Source: Raoultibacter phocaeensis
GTDB taxonomy: Bacteria > Actinomycetota > Coriobacteriia > Coriobacteriales > Eggerthellaceae
Length of the DNA: 64,000 nucleotides
Direction: 5' to 3'
Assembly: GCF_901411515.1 (NCBI RefSeq)
Contig: NZ_CABDUX010000001.1
Location: forward strand, 1,612,001-1,676,000
Shown: in pieces, positions 28,801-35,573 of the stretch
How positions within the stretch are numbered: the stretch's first letter is position 1
Layout of the letters: every line of letters begins with the position of its first letter
Notes under the pieces: generated by a model
Told to the model about the DNA's origin: nothing
Databases searched by the model: none
What the model saw: only the letters and a program-made list of their open reading frames with translations
Translations under genes and position numbers: made by a program

Positions 28801-30797
28801 GCAAGGTTCGGGGAGTTGACGAACGTCTCGGCATCGTCCGATACGGGGTTCGCTTCGCTTCCCGCGAGGCCTGCTTCGATGTTTTTCGCCCATGCGCATG
28901 CGGTGTTGACGACTTCCGAGCCGTTACCCGTTGCCGTTGCCGTTGCGCGGTAGGTTATGTCAACCGTATCGCCATGGTCGAGGTTGCTCAGCGCAAGCGA
29001 CCACGAACCATCGTGCTCCGAAACGTCTACCTGCTCTGCTCCCGATACGCGAATCGATCCAGAAACGAGGGCGAGTCCGGAAGGAAGCGCATCTGCGACG
29101 GTAAGGCCTTTCGCCCGCGTCTTGTCTTTCGTTTGCCGCACGGTGGTTCGATACATCAGCTCGTCGCCGACGCCGATTTCGTATGTATCGGTTGTCGAAC
29201 CACGGGGCACCACATGCTTGTCGATAGCGAGCTCGGGGGCCGCGAGCGCGGTCACGACTTCCTCGGTGGGTTGCTCTGAGCCGTTGATTATGCTTCTCGC
29301 CTGATTTGAGAAAGCCAGTGTGCCGTCATCGGGGTAATCGATGACTTCGGTGACGATCTCGAGGAAGTAGGTTTCGCCGGTCATGCTCATGCCGCTTGCT
29401 AAAAAGCTTTCGGAGAAGTCGAACGTCACCGTTCTCGTCGTCTCGTCAAACCGCGCGGTTCCCGCCCCGCCGAGCTCGCTTCCTCCTTCGTCGAGCAGGC
29501 GTGCACTCTTGAAGGCAAGCGTGTTCGGCAGAGGATCGACGATCGACAGCGACTCGTAGCGGATGAAGCTCGTGGCTCCCAGATCGTTCACCTGCTGCGC
29601 AACGCGATAGGTAAGCGTATCGCCGAGACGCACTCCTTCGAGTTTGTCTACGGTTTTCGTCGGTTGAGGGGGCTTGGTGGACGTAAGCGTCATGAAGTTC
29701 GTGGCAAACCACATGCTTCCGTTCGCGTTCCAGCCATCGCCTGGGATACCCTCGGTGCCCGACCAGGAGCCAGTTTTGATAGCGTACACCTTAGCATCGA
29801 TGGTATTGGAAGCTCCGTTGTCAATCGCGAAGCAAACCGATCGCCAGTAGAAGGTCTCTTCGCCGATCGAATCGGAGAAATCCATCTTGGCACCGGAGCT
29901 GTCGCGCACATCGGGGCACCCGATGAACGTCGTGTAACCGTTATCGTACTCGGAGGTTTTGTCGTACAGGTAGCTGCCTGCAACGACGCCGTATGGCGTC
30001 TTCACCCCGTTTTGGTTGTAGAACGCCGAAGAAGGCGGTGCTTCGTTGCTCACGTAGCAGGCAGATACCCTGTCGCTTGGCACGGCGAAGCCTTCGCCGC
30101 GATTGAGCGAGGTGGCGGTGACGTACATGGTACGAAGTTCGATCGGGTTGCCCGTATTCGCATCGAAGAACTCGTAGCGGGCGTCGAGTACGTTGGTTCC
30201 GCAGAAGAACACGCCGTGACTAAAGCACTTCGGCAGGTGCACGACCGGATGCCCGGTGTAGTTTTCCCGGTAGTCGCCCTCTTCGTCGATGGTCTGCCCT
30301 TCGCGGATCGTGTAGGTCGCCTTGATCGACACGGGTATACTGAACGTCGGGTCGGCGATATCTTTCATGTCGCCGACGTAATCGTAGCGAACGCTCACGC
30401 TTGCTCCGTTTGCGGCCGAAGCCGTCTTATCGCAAACGAATCCGAAGCCAGGAATACTTTCGGTGCGACCGTAGATTCCCTCGATGGGAATCTGCACCGC
30501 TTGGTACGGGTTGATGTTTCTATGGGGATCGAGCCTGGATCCGCCGTTCTCGAGCGCGATCATAGATCCCCCCGAAACGGAAAAGTCGGATATGCGGATA
30601 TCGTTTTCATGATCGAGGAGGTTGATATAGCGGCCCTCGTCGAAGAACGTGGTCCGATCGACGGAAACCACTCCTTGCGCGCTCAGCAGATTCGCCTGCG
30701 ACGAGGCGTGCGCAAGAGGTGGACTAACAGTGAATCCCGCTGCGCAGACGAGTAGCGATACGAACAGCAACAGCGTACGGATGAGATTGGTGGGCAT
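25857..30797 (-). CDS. Giant repeat-built cell-surface protein with FPKTG sorting signal
   Basis: 1646 aa. A Sec signal peptide covers residues 1-31 (cleavage after LAHA). An N-terminal adhesive-type region of about 380 residues is followed by about eight DUF11-like repeats of 110-170 residues, each starting near a [LV].[IV].K segment and carrying a G-[DE]-x-[LIVA]-x-Y motif. The C-terminus has FPKTG (near residue 1576), a membrane helix and an unusual ~40-residue basic, Pro-rich tail. Sortase anchoring and adhesion are inferred. AGGAGG precedes the ATG at 30797; the upstream MHSMRHAKN start is rejected. The spacer 30798-31240 shows no gene. Confidence 0.85.
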   Translation of the reverse strand: MPTNLIRTLLLFVSLLVCAAGFTVSPPLAHASSQANLLSAQGVVSVDRTTFFDEGRYINLLDHENDIRISDFSVSGGSMIALENGGSRLDPHRNINPYQAVQIPIEGIYGRTESIPGFGFVCDKTASAANGASVSVRYDYVGDMKDIADPTFSIPVSIKATYTIREGQTIDEEGDYRENYTGHPVVHLPKCFSHGVFFCGTNVLDARYEFFDANTGNPIELRTMYVTATSLNRGEGFAVPSDRVSACYVSNEAPPSSAFYNQNGVKTPYGVVAGSYLYDKTSEYDNGYTTFIGCPDVRDSSGAKMDFSDSIGEETFYWRSVCFAIDNGASNTIDAKVYAIKTGSWSGTEGIPGDGWNANGSMWFATNFMTLTSTKPPQPTKTVDKLEGVRLGDTLTYRVAQQVNDLGATSFIRYESLSIVDPLPNTLAFKSARLLDEGGSELGGAGTARFDETTRTVTFDFSESFLASGMSMTGETYFLEIVTEVIDYPDDGTLAFSNQARSIINGSEQPTEEVVTALAAPELAIDKHVVPRGSTTDTYEIGVGDELMYRTTVRQTKDKTRAKGLTVADALPSGLALVSGSIRVSGAEQVDVSEHDGSWSLALSNLDHGDTVDITYRATATATGNGSEVVNTACAWAKNIEAGLAGSEANPVSDDAETFVNSPNLAVSEEVSVSELTGNAYERRVGEPVVFTVTVENTAPGTIANELSLATLSLPEGLSIVDGPEAVSIDGIALDGEESYVRYPVQGNDVDHGEAEQRYIAGALAIADDRCTASLDLNHLPSETPLRLSFTCMPKEAVNGHEVTNRAVAYAANAPDPVENEPAARVWINSPRLAIEKQAPPLAYQAGDTVTYRIDASNKAAGTVANNVVFEDMLETPGMQLLRNSIVVSDQDGDIITDDITIKQNTGTQDWRIETGKSLVNDNAYRIWDCDEGGSLIETGERNPAKIDREYAYRIEYQSLITDAALASQTARNIATVTSDENLPITDDAIISVRGPALGITKSADIGSYQVGDTATYTIETTGLRTGETAHNVRIGDELAADAPRAATILEGSVSVRNERGAALDGWDIAFTDNEAGDHTGFAIDTHADLPDAAKIIVSYQVRFTAKTASKTVDNTAWAEADDAPKATASAFVTCADPVDTTLSIEKTSDGAVYAPGQTARYSLLVRNADEENPARNVALADALGSTDSASVAKGSVVVRNGAGEALDDAVVVYRQDEAGSLSGFSIETNSDLAFGDELAVRYETVLSPDAPAGAVIPNTATASAANTGNASTEHEVTVGSLDPETIRGYQTTAYKTANPASGSAVEPGDEIAYLITVRNTGESVAPFVRVRDYLPEGTTYLLESASEGGAFVRSTDNRNAYVEWVVRDLAPEDERTVGFSVRVDAEPPDHIVNTALYAASDAETIAGDPTLSDPDRFTAKTAHPVEGKAPVGPIVNVVKSSLPQAGETVQAHDEIAYTLIVSNHGDTTAENVLVRDPVPEGATFVQNSASHGGTFHEDTGCIQWLIDSIESGAHVELTFTVVVDASVSTSLITNQASFAQDAADRIGSPDMLENTSNIVEHRLPGTENAPSRSPFPKTGDELPLYAIGIAAAIGALACVALVLACSRRKRESRRAQGIAPAVEVAPPHAKPRPAKRRRKDYIRWR

Positions 30798-31240
30798 CGG
30801 CTTCCTCCTCAGGTTCTTCGCGTGCCGCATGGAATGCACGCGATACGGTTAGCCTACCGTGCGCGTCTTTCACAACGATCTGAGAATCCTCGCGTCAAAT
30901 GTGCGCGCATGATGCCGTGTGGTGCGCCAAGCCATACGCGTTACAACTGTGGAAAAGAATCCAGGGGGAACCGTGCCTTGCACAAGGGGGATGTAAAAGC
31001 GTGCGCAGCTTGCAAGCGTTTGGGAACCGGTCCAGATGGGAGCGCAGAAATCTCGATGTTCGGTGTTGCCTTTCAGGCGGATGAGATCCGGGAAGTAGCA
31101 AGACTCGAACGCGGTGCCGGGGGATATACTCCGGCGGCATTTCGCATGGAAACGTGCGCGGCTCGTCCGCCCGTCGCCGAGTATGCAGCGCCATATAAAC
31201 CGGGCGGATGTAGTAAAAACGGGAAGCACGAGAATTCTCA

Positions 31241-31269
31241 TTGACCTTGTCAGGACTCGCGGCTAGAAT
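31241..31269 (+). promoter_or_regulatory. Promoter of the tRNA-Lys/tRNA-Gln unit
   Basis: TTGACC (31241-31246) and TAGAAT (31264-31269) are separated by 17 bp, about 60 bp upstream of tRNA-Lys. Confidence 0.7.
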
Positions 31270-31317
31270 AGGTACTCGCATTTCGCGAAGGTGCCCTATG
31301 GTTCCGCACGCTGCGCG

Positions 31318-31413
31318 AGTGAAGATGGTGGGCCGTTAGCTCAGTTGGTAGAGCAGGGGACTTTTAATCCCAAGGTCGCGGGTTCGACTCCCTCACGGCC
31401 CACCATCTTCACT
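31318..31413 (+). repeat. 19-bp inverted repeat that extends the tRNA-Lys acceptor stem
   Basis: AGTGAAGATGGT (31318-31329) is the exact reverse complement of 31402-31413, continuing the 7-bp acceptor helix by 12 bp. The 3' ACCA of the tRNA is paired in this precursor helix. Confidence 0.9.
31330..31405 (+). tRNA. tRNA-Lys (anticodon TTT)
   Basis: 76 nt with encoded CCA. Acceptor GGGCCGT / ACGGCCC, D arm GCTCAGTTGGTAGAGC, anticodon loop CTTTTAA, T loop TTCGACT. The anticodon stem end pair and one T-stem pair are non-canonical (27-43 and 50-64). Confidence 0.95.
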
Positions 31414-31469
31414 GAACGTGCCCGCCGCGAAGGGCGACGGTTCCGCACAAGGCGGAATCGATCGAACAC

Positions 31470-31543
31470 TGGCCCATCGTCCAACGGCAGGACTCTGGTT
31501 TTTGGTACCAGCTATCTAGGTTCGAATCCTGGTGGGCCAGCCA
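31470..31543 (+). tRNA. tRNA-Gln (anticodon TTG)
   Basis: 74 nt with encoded CCA. Acceptor TGGCCCA / TGGGCCA, anticodon stem CTGGT / ACCAG with loop TTTTGGT, T loop TTCGAAT. It is co-transcribed with tRNA-Lys 64 nt upstream. Confidence 0.95.
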
Positions 31544-31610
31544 TGCAAGGTACAGGCGATAGTTCGCCTGAGTTCGTCCATACCGTGCGCAGACCGTGTG
31601 CGCACACTCG

Positions 31611-31637
31611 ATCGCCCTCAGGGGCGATTTGTTTTTT
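31611..31637 (+). terminator. Terminator of the tRNA unit
   Basis: ATCGCCC (31611-31617) pairs with GGGCGAT (31622-31628), followed by TTGTTTTTT. Confidence 0.85.
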
Positions 31638-31683
31638 AGCTCCAGACCCCGTGTGCAGCCTGTGTGAACGCTGCATTTCCCGC

Positions 31684-31713
31684 TTGCACAGTGGCCTGCG
31701 TTTTTGATATCAT
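31684..31713 (+). promoter_or_regulatory. Promoter of the infA-rplQ operon
   Basis: TTGCAC (31684-31689) and TATCAT (31708-31713) with an 18-bp spacer, 42 nt before the infA start. Confidence 0.55.
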
Positions 31714-31755
31714 CTACGTTTGCCGCTTACCGACCTATTGCTTGAAGGAGCACTT

Positions 31756-31974
31756 TTGACCAAAGAAGATGTAATCGAGCTTGAGGGGACTGTCCTCGAG
31801 GCGTTACCGAACGCAATGTTTAGGGTAGAACTCGAGAACGGACACAAGATATTGGCTCACATCTCAGGCAAGATGCGTATGCACTATATCAAGATTTTGC
31901 CGGGAGACAAAGTAACCGTCGAGCTTTCCGTCTACGATCTCAATCGCGGACGCATAACCTACCGGTTCAAATAA
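31756..31974 (+). CDS. infA: Translation initiation factor IF-1
   Basis: 72 aa, the standard size. The OB-fold core is seen as [22 protein letters not shown] ... [19 protein letters not shown]. The start is TTG at 31756 with GAAGGAG 5 nt upstream; this gives the expected (M)TKEDVIE terminus. It heads the ribosomal/rpoA cluster, with rpmJ 191 nt downstream. Confidence 0.95.
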   Translation: MTKEDVIELEGTVLEALPNAMFRVELENGHKILAHISGKMRMHYIKILPGDKVTVELSVYDLNRGRITYRFK

Positions 31975-32165
31975 AGGTACGCTTACTGCACATCGGAACC
32001 TCGAATGTGCGGATTTTGTGTGCTTAGCGGCATACGTGTGCTGAACGCGCACGCGGATCGGATCGATCCGGCGAACGGGACAACAATCACCTGCGGCTGG
32101 GTGTGGCTATACAGTAAAGAACATGAGGGTCGCTTTAGACCTGCACAAACCGAAAGGAATTTATT

Positions 32166-32279
32166 ATGAAGGTACGTCCTTCGGTCAAGAAAATGTGCGA
32201 CAAGTGCAAGATTATCCGACGCCACGGCAAAGTTCTCGTCATCTGCGAGAATCCGCGCCACAAGCAGCGTCAGGGCTAG
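32166..32279 (+). CDS. rpmJ: 50S ribosomal protein L36
   Basis: 37 aa: [14 protein letters not shown] at the start and HKQRQG at the end. The zinc ligands are Cys11, Cys14, Cys27 and His32, so this is the C+ form. GAAAGGA lies upstream of the ATG. It lies between infA and rpsM, the usual place. Confidence 0.97.
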   Translation: MKVRPSVKKMCDKCKIIRRHGKVLVICENPRHKQRQG

Positions 32280-32301
32280 GAAGAAAGAGGAGAAATAACC
32301 T

Positions 32302-32670
32302 ATGGCACGTCTTGTTGGTGTCGACCTTCCTCGCGATAAGCGCATTGAAGTCGGCTTGACCTACATTTACGGCATTGGCCTCACCACCGCAAAGAAGATC
32401 ATCGCAGAGACCGGCGTCGATCCGGATGTTCGCGTGAAGGATCTCAGCGAAGATGATCTGACCAAGCTGCGCGACTACATCCAGGACAACCTCAAGGTCG
32501 AAGGCGACCTGCACCGCGAGGTTTCCCAAAACATCAAACGCCTCATGGAGATCGGTTGCTACCGCGGCCTGCGTCATCGCCGCGGCCTGCCTGTGCGCGG
32601 TCAGCGCACGCACACCAATGCGCGCACGCGCAAAGGTCCCAGGAAGCAAATCGGCGGAAAGAAGAAGTGA
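32302..32670 (+). CDS. rpsM: 30S ribosomal protein S13
   Basis: 122 aa. [26 protein letters not shown] and the C-terminal [21 protein letters not shown] are diagnostic. It is 22 nt after rpmJ and 9 nt before rpsK. It binds the head of the 30S subunit. Confidence 0.97.
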   Translation: MARLVGVDLPRDKRIEVGLTYIYGIGLTTAKKIIAETGVDPDVRVKDLSEDDLTKLRDYIQDNLKVEGDLHREVSQNIKRLMEIGCYRGLRHRRGLPVRGQRTHTNARTRKGPRKQIGGKKK

Positions 32671-32679
32671 GGTAACTAA

Positions 32680-33078
32680 GTGGCAGCAAAGAAAAACGTG
32701 CGCACGCGCCTCAAGCGTTCCGAACGCAAGAACATCGCCGTCGGCTCTGCGCATATCAAATCAACGTTCAACAACACCATCGTGAGCATCACCGATCCTC
32801 AGGGCAATGTGATCTCGTGGCAATCCGCCGGCACTGTCGGGTTCAAGGGCTCTCGCAAGTCCACCCCGTTCGCCGCGCAGATGGCTGCGGAGGCGGCCGC
32901 CAAGACCGCCATGGAGCATGGACTCCGTAAGGTTTCCGTGTTCGTCAAAGGACCGGGTTCCGGTCGCGAAACCGCGATCCGCTCGCTCCAGGCTGCTGGA
33001 CTCGAGATTGCCAGCATTCAAGATTGCACGCCTATTCCGCACAACGGTTGCCGTCCGCGCAAGCGTCGTCGCGTTTAA
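32680..33078 (+). CDS. rpsK: 30S ribosomal protein S11
   Basis: 132 aa. GTG start with GAGGTAA upstream. Conserved segments [19 protein letters not shown] and the C-terminal [15 protein letters not shown] are present. It forms part of the 30S platform. Confidence 0.97.
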   Translation: MAAKKNVRTRLKRSERKNIAVGSAHIKSTFNNTIVSITDPQGNVISWQSAGTVGFKGSRKSTPFAAQMAAEAAAKTAMEHGLRKVSVFVKGPGSGRETAIRSLQAAGLEIASIQDCTPIPHNGCRPRKRRRV

Positions 33079-33094
33079 CTGAAAGGATCTACAC

Positions 33095-33721
33095 ATGGCT
33101 CGATACACAGGGGCGGACTGCAGACTGTGCCGCCGCGAAGGGGCAAAGCTGTTCCTTAAGGGCGATCGCTGCTATACGGAGAAATGCGCTATAGAGCGTC
33201 GTAACTACGCACCGGGCGAAGCCGGTAAGAAGCGCGTGAAGGAAAGCGAATACCGCACGCAGCTGCGTGAGAAGCAGAAGACCAAGCGCATCTACGGCGT
33301 TTTGGAGAAGCAGTTCCACCATTACTACGATATGGCAAACAGCCAGCAGGGCGTTACGGGCGAGAATCTGCTGCGCATCCTCGAAAGCCGTTTGGACAAC
33401 GTGGTGTACCGTCTCGGGTTCGCCAAGTCCCGCGCCGAGGCCCGTCAGCAGGTCCGCCACGGACACATCATCGTCAACGGCCGTCGCGTCGACATCCCGT
33501 CGTTCCGCGTGCGTCCGGGCGATCTCGTTGCCGTTGCGCCGAAGGCGAAGGATATGCTGGTCATTAAGAGTGCGCTCATCTCCAATGAGCGTGTGCAAGT
33601 CCCCGCATGGTTGGAAGTCGACATCGAGAAGCTGCAGGGCAGCGTGCTCTCCCTCCCGCAGCGCGACCAGATCGATCTCGACATTCGCGAACAGCTTATT
33701 GTCGAACTTTACTCGAAATAA
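33095..33721 (+). CDS. rpsD: 30S ribosomal protein S4
   Basis: 208 aa. The N-terminal CRLCRREG ... CYTEKC is the zinc-binding C+ form. The S4 RNA-binding domain is seen at residues ~98-160 ([28 protein letters not shown]). It is a primary 16S rRNA-binding protein and often an autogenous regulator of this operon. Confidence 0.97.
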   Translation: MARYTGADCRLCRREGAKLFLKGDRCYTEKCAIERRNYAPGEAGKKRVKESEYRTQLREKQKTKRIYGVLEKQFHHYYDMANSQQGVTGENLLRILESRLDNVVYRLGFAKSRAEARQQVRHGHIIVNGRRVDIPSFRVRPGDLVAVAPKAKDMLVIKSALISNERVQVPAWLEVDIEKLQGSVLSLPQRDQIDLDIREQLIVELYSK

Positions 33722-33754
33722 CATTGCGGCATAATTGAAGGAGGCTTACACAAT

Positions 33755-34705
33755 ATGACAGAGTTCATGAGGCCGACGGTAACAACGGAAGAGATAAACG
33801 ATACCGTTGCTCGTTTCGTTGTCGAGCCGCTTGAGCGTGGGTACGGTTACACGTTGGGTAACTGCATGCGTCGAGTGCTCCTTTCCTCCCTGGACGGTGC
33901 GAAAGCAACTGCGATCCAGATCGAGGGAGTACAGCACGAGTTTACCACCGCTGAAGGCGTGATCGAAGATATTACCGACATCGTGCTGAATGTGAAAGGC
34001 CTGGTGTTTTCCGCACTTTCCGATGACATCGAAGAGGCGACTGCTCACGTACTGGCTGAAGGACCGTGCACGGTCACTGGTGCGGACCTCGACGTCCCCA
34101 CCGAGTTCACGCTGGTCAACCCTGAGCACGTTATCGCCACGGTAGCCGACGGTGGTCAGCTCGATATGACCATCCGCATCGGCGTCGGCCGCGGCTACGT
34201 TTCGGCTGAGCGCAACAAGCGCACCGAAGACCCCATCGGCGTCATCCATGTCGACTCGCTGTTTTCGCCGGTTCGTCGTTGCACCTTGAACGTCACCGAC
34301 ACCCGCGTGGGCCAGCGCACCGACTACGATAAGTTGGTGCTGGAAGTTGAGACCGACGGCTCTATCGCGCCGACCGAGGCGCTGTGCCGTGCGGCCAATA
34401 TCGTCAACCAGTATATGGGCGCGTTCTTGAGCCTCTCCGATGCCCTCGAGGAAGAGGAAGGCGAAGTCGCCTCGATCTTCGCTCCCGAAGGCCAGGAGAG
34501 CAACGCGGAACTTGATAAGCAGATCGAGGATCTGGACCTTTCGGTTCGCTCCTACAACTGCCTGAAGCGTGCGGGCATCCATTCGGTGCGCCAGCTCGTT
34601 GAGTTCTCCGAGAACGACCTTTTGAATATCAGGAACTTTGGTGCGAAATCCATCGAAGAGGTCAAAGACAAGCTCATCTCGATGGATCTCAACTTGAAGC
34701 TATAG
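33755..34705 (+). CDS. rpoA: RNA polymerase alpha subunit
   Basis: 316 aa. The N-terminal dimerisation domain (GYTLGNCMRRVLLSSLDGAK) and the C-terminal DNA/activator-contact domain (SVRSYNCLKRAGIHSVRQL ... IRNFGAKSIEEVKDKL) are both intact. The linker is acidic. It lies between rpsD and rplQ, as is usual. Confidence 0.97.
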   Translation: MTEFMRPTVTTEEINDTVARFVVEPLERGYGYTLGNCMRRVLLSSLDGAKATAIQIEGVQHEFTTAEGVIEDITDIVLNVKGLVFSALSDDIEEATAHVLAEGPCTVTGADLDVPTEFTLVNPEHVIATVADGGQLDMTIRIGVGRGYVSAERNKRTEDPIGVIHVDSLFSPVRRCTLNVTDTRVGQRTDYDKLVLEVETDGSIAPTEALCRAANIVNQYMGAFLSLSDALEEEEGEVASIFAPEGQESNAELDKQIEDLDLSVRSYNCLKRAGIHSVRQLVEFSENDLLNIRNFGAKSIEEVKDKLISMDLNLKL

Positions 34706-34717
34706 GAGTAGAATACG

Positions 34718-35365
34718 ATGAGACACTACAAGAAAGGCCGCAAGCTCGGGACTGACGCGAGCCACACCAAGGCCATGAAGAAGAGCTTGGTGGGCGCTCT
34801 GTTCCTGAACGACCGCATCAAGACGGTCGACGCGCGTGCCAAAGAGATCCGCAGCGATGTCGATAAGATCATCACGTGGGCGAAGAAAGGCGATCTGCAT
34901 TCTCGCCGTCTCGCCATTGCGGCTCTCGGCGACAAGGAGCTCGTCCGCGAGATCTTCGAGAAGGTCGAGCAGGGCATGTTCGCCGATCGCCAGGGCGGCT
35001 ACACCCGTATCATGAAGCTCGGCAACCGCAAGGGCGACAACGCCCCCATGGTTATCATAGAGCTCGTGACCGAGCCTGTTGCCAAGGCGAAGAAGGACGA
35101 CGCCAAGCCGGCTGCGAAGAAGGCTTCCGCCAAGAAAGCTCAGCCGAAGAAGGCTGACGAGGCGAAGGAAGCAGCTGAAGATCTCGAGCAGGTCGAAGAA
35201 GCGGTGAAGGAGGAAGCCGAGGCTTCCGTCGAAGCTGCCGACGAGGCCGGGGATGTCGAAGCTGCCGTCGAGGCTGCCGAGACTGCCGCAGAAGCCGCTG
35301 AAGCCGAAGAGGAAACTCAGAAAGCCGAAGAAGCCGTCGAGGAAAAGGCGGAAGAGGCCAAATAG
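34718..35365 (+). CDS. rplQ: 50S ribosomal protein L17 with long acidic C-terminal tail
   Basis: 215 aa; the first ~120 residues are a normal L17 (MRHYKKGRKLGTDASHTKAM). The remaining ~95 residues are first Lys/Ala-rich and then Glu/Ala-rich, not part of the usual L17 fold. Part of this tail closely resembles the small acidic protein at 46563. The operon ends at the terminator at 35400. Confidence 0.95.
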   Translation: MRHYKKGRKLGTDASHTKAMKKSLVGALFLNDRIKTVDARAKEIRSDVDKIITWAKKGDLHSRRLAIAALGDKELVREIFEKVEQGMFADRQGGYTRIMKLGNRKGDNAPMVIIELVTEPVAKAKKDDAKPAAKKASAKKAQPKKADEAKEAAEDLEQVEEAVKEEAEASVEAADEAGDVEAAVEAAETAAEAAEAEEETQKAEEAVEEKAEEAK

Positions 35366-35399
35366 GCATCTGAGCTTACCAAGAATACACGCTTGAACC

Positions 35400-35424
35400 A
35401 AACGGGGGCCTCGGCCCCCGTTTT
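35400..35424 (+). terminator. Terminator of the rpoA operon
   Basis: CGGGGGCC (35403-35410) pairs with GGCCCCCG (35413-35420) around TC, with A-tract before and TTTT after. Confidence 0.95.
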
Positions 35425-35573
35425 GCATGCTCTCAAAGGCAGCAATCTGCTTCAGCGATGCTCAGACGACGTTCTTCATGCGGCCAGGCCCGCGTTGCCG
35501 AGGGCGCTGAAAACCCCGCGCAAGCTTTACCCGAGGGGGCTCGCACGGGGCTTCGGTGCATCGTGGTTAACCG

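Noticed and set aside
30822-31244. Open frame of about 140 codons upstream of tRNA-Lys, and an antisense one
   Set aside because: No ribosome site, no recognisable domain, rich in Arg/Cys/Pro, and it begins inside the leader of the minus-strand surface-protein gene. The region 30798-31240 is treated as non-coding.
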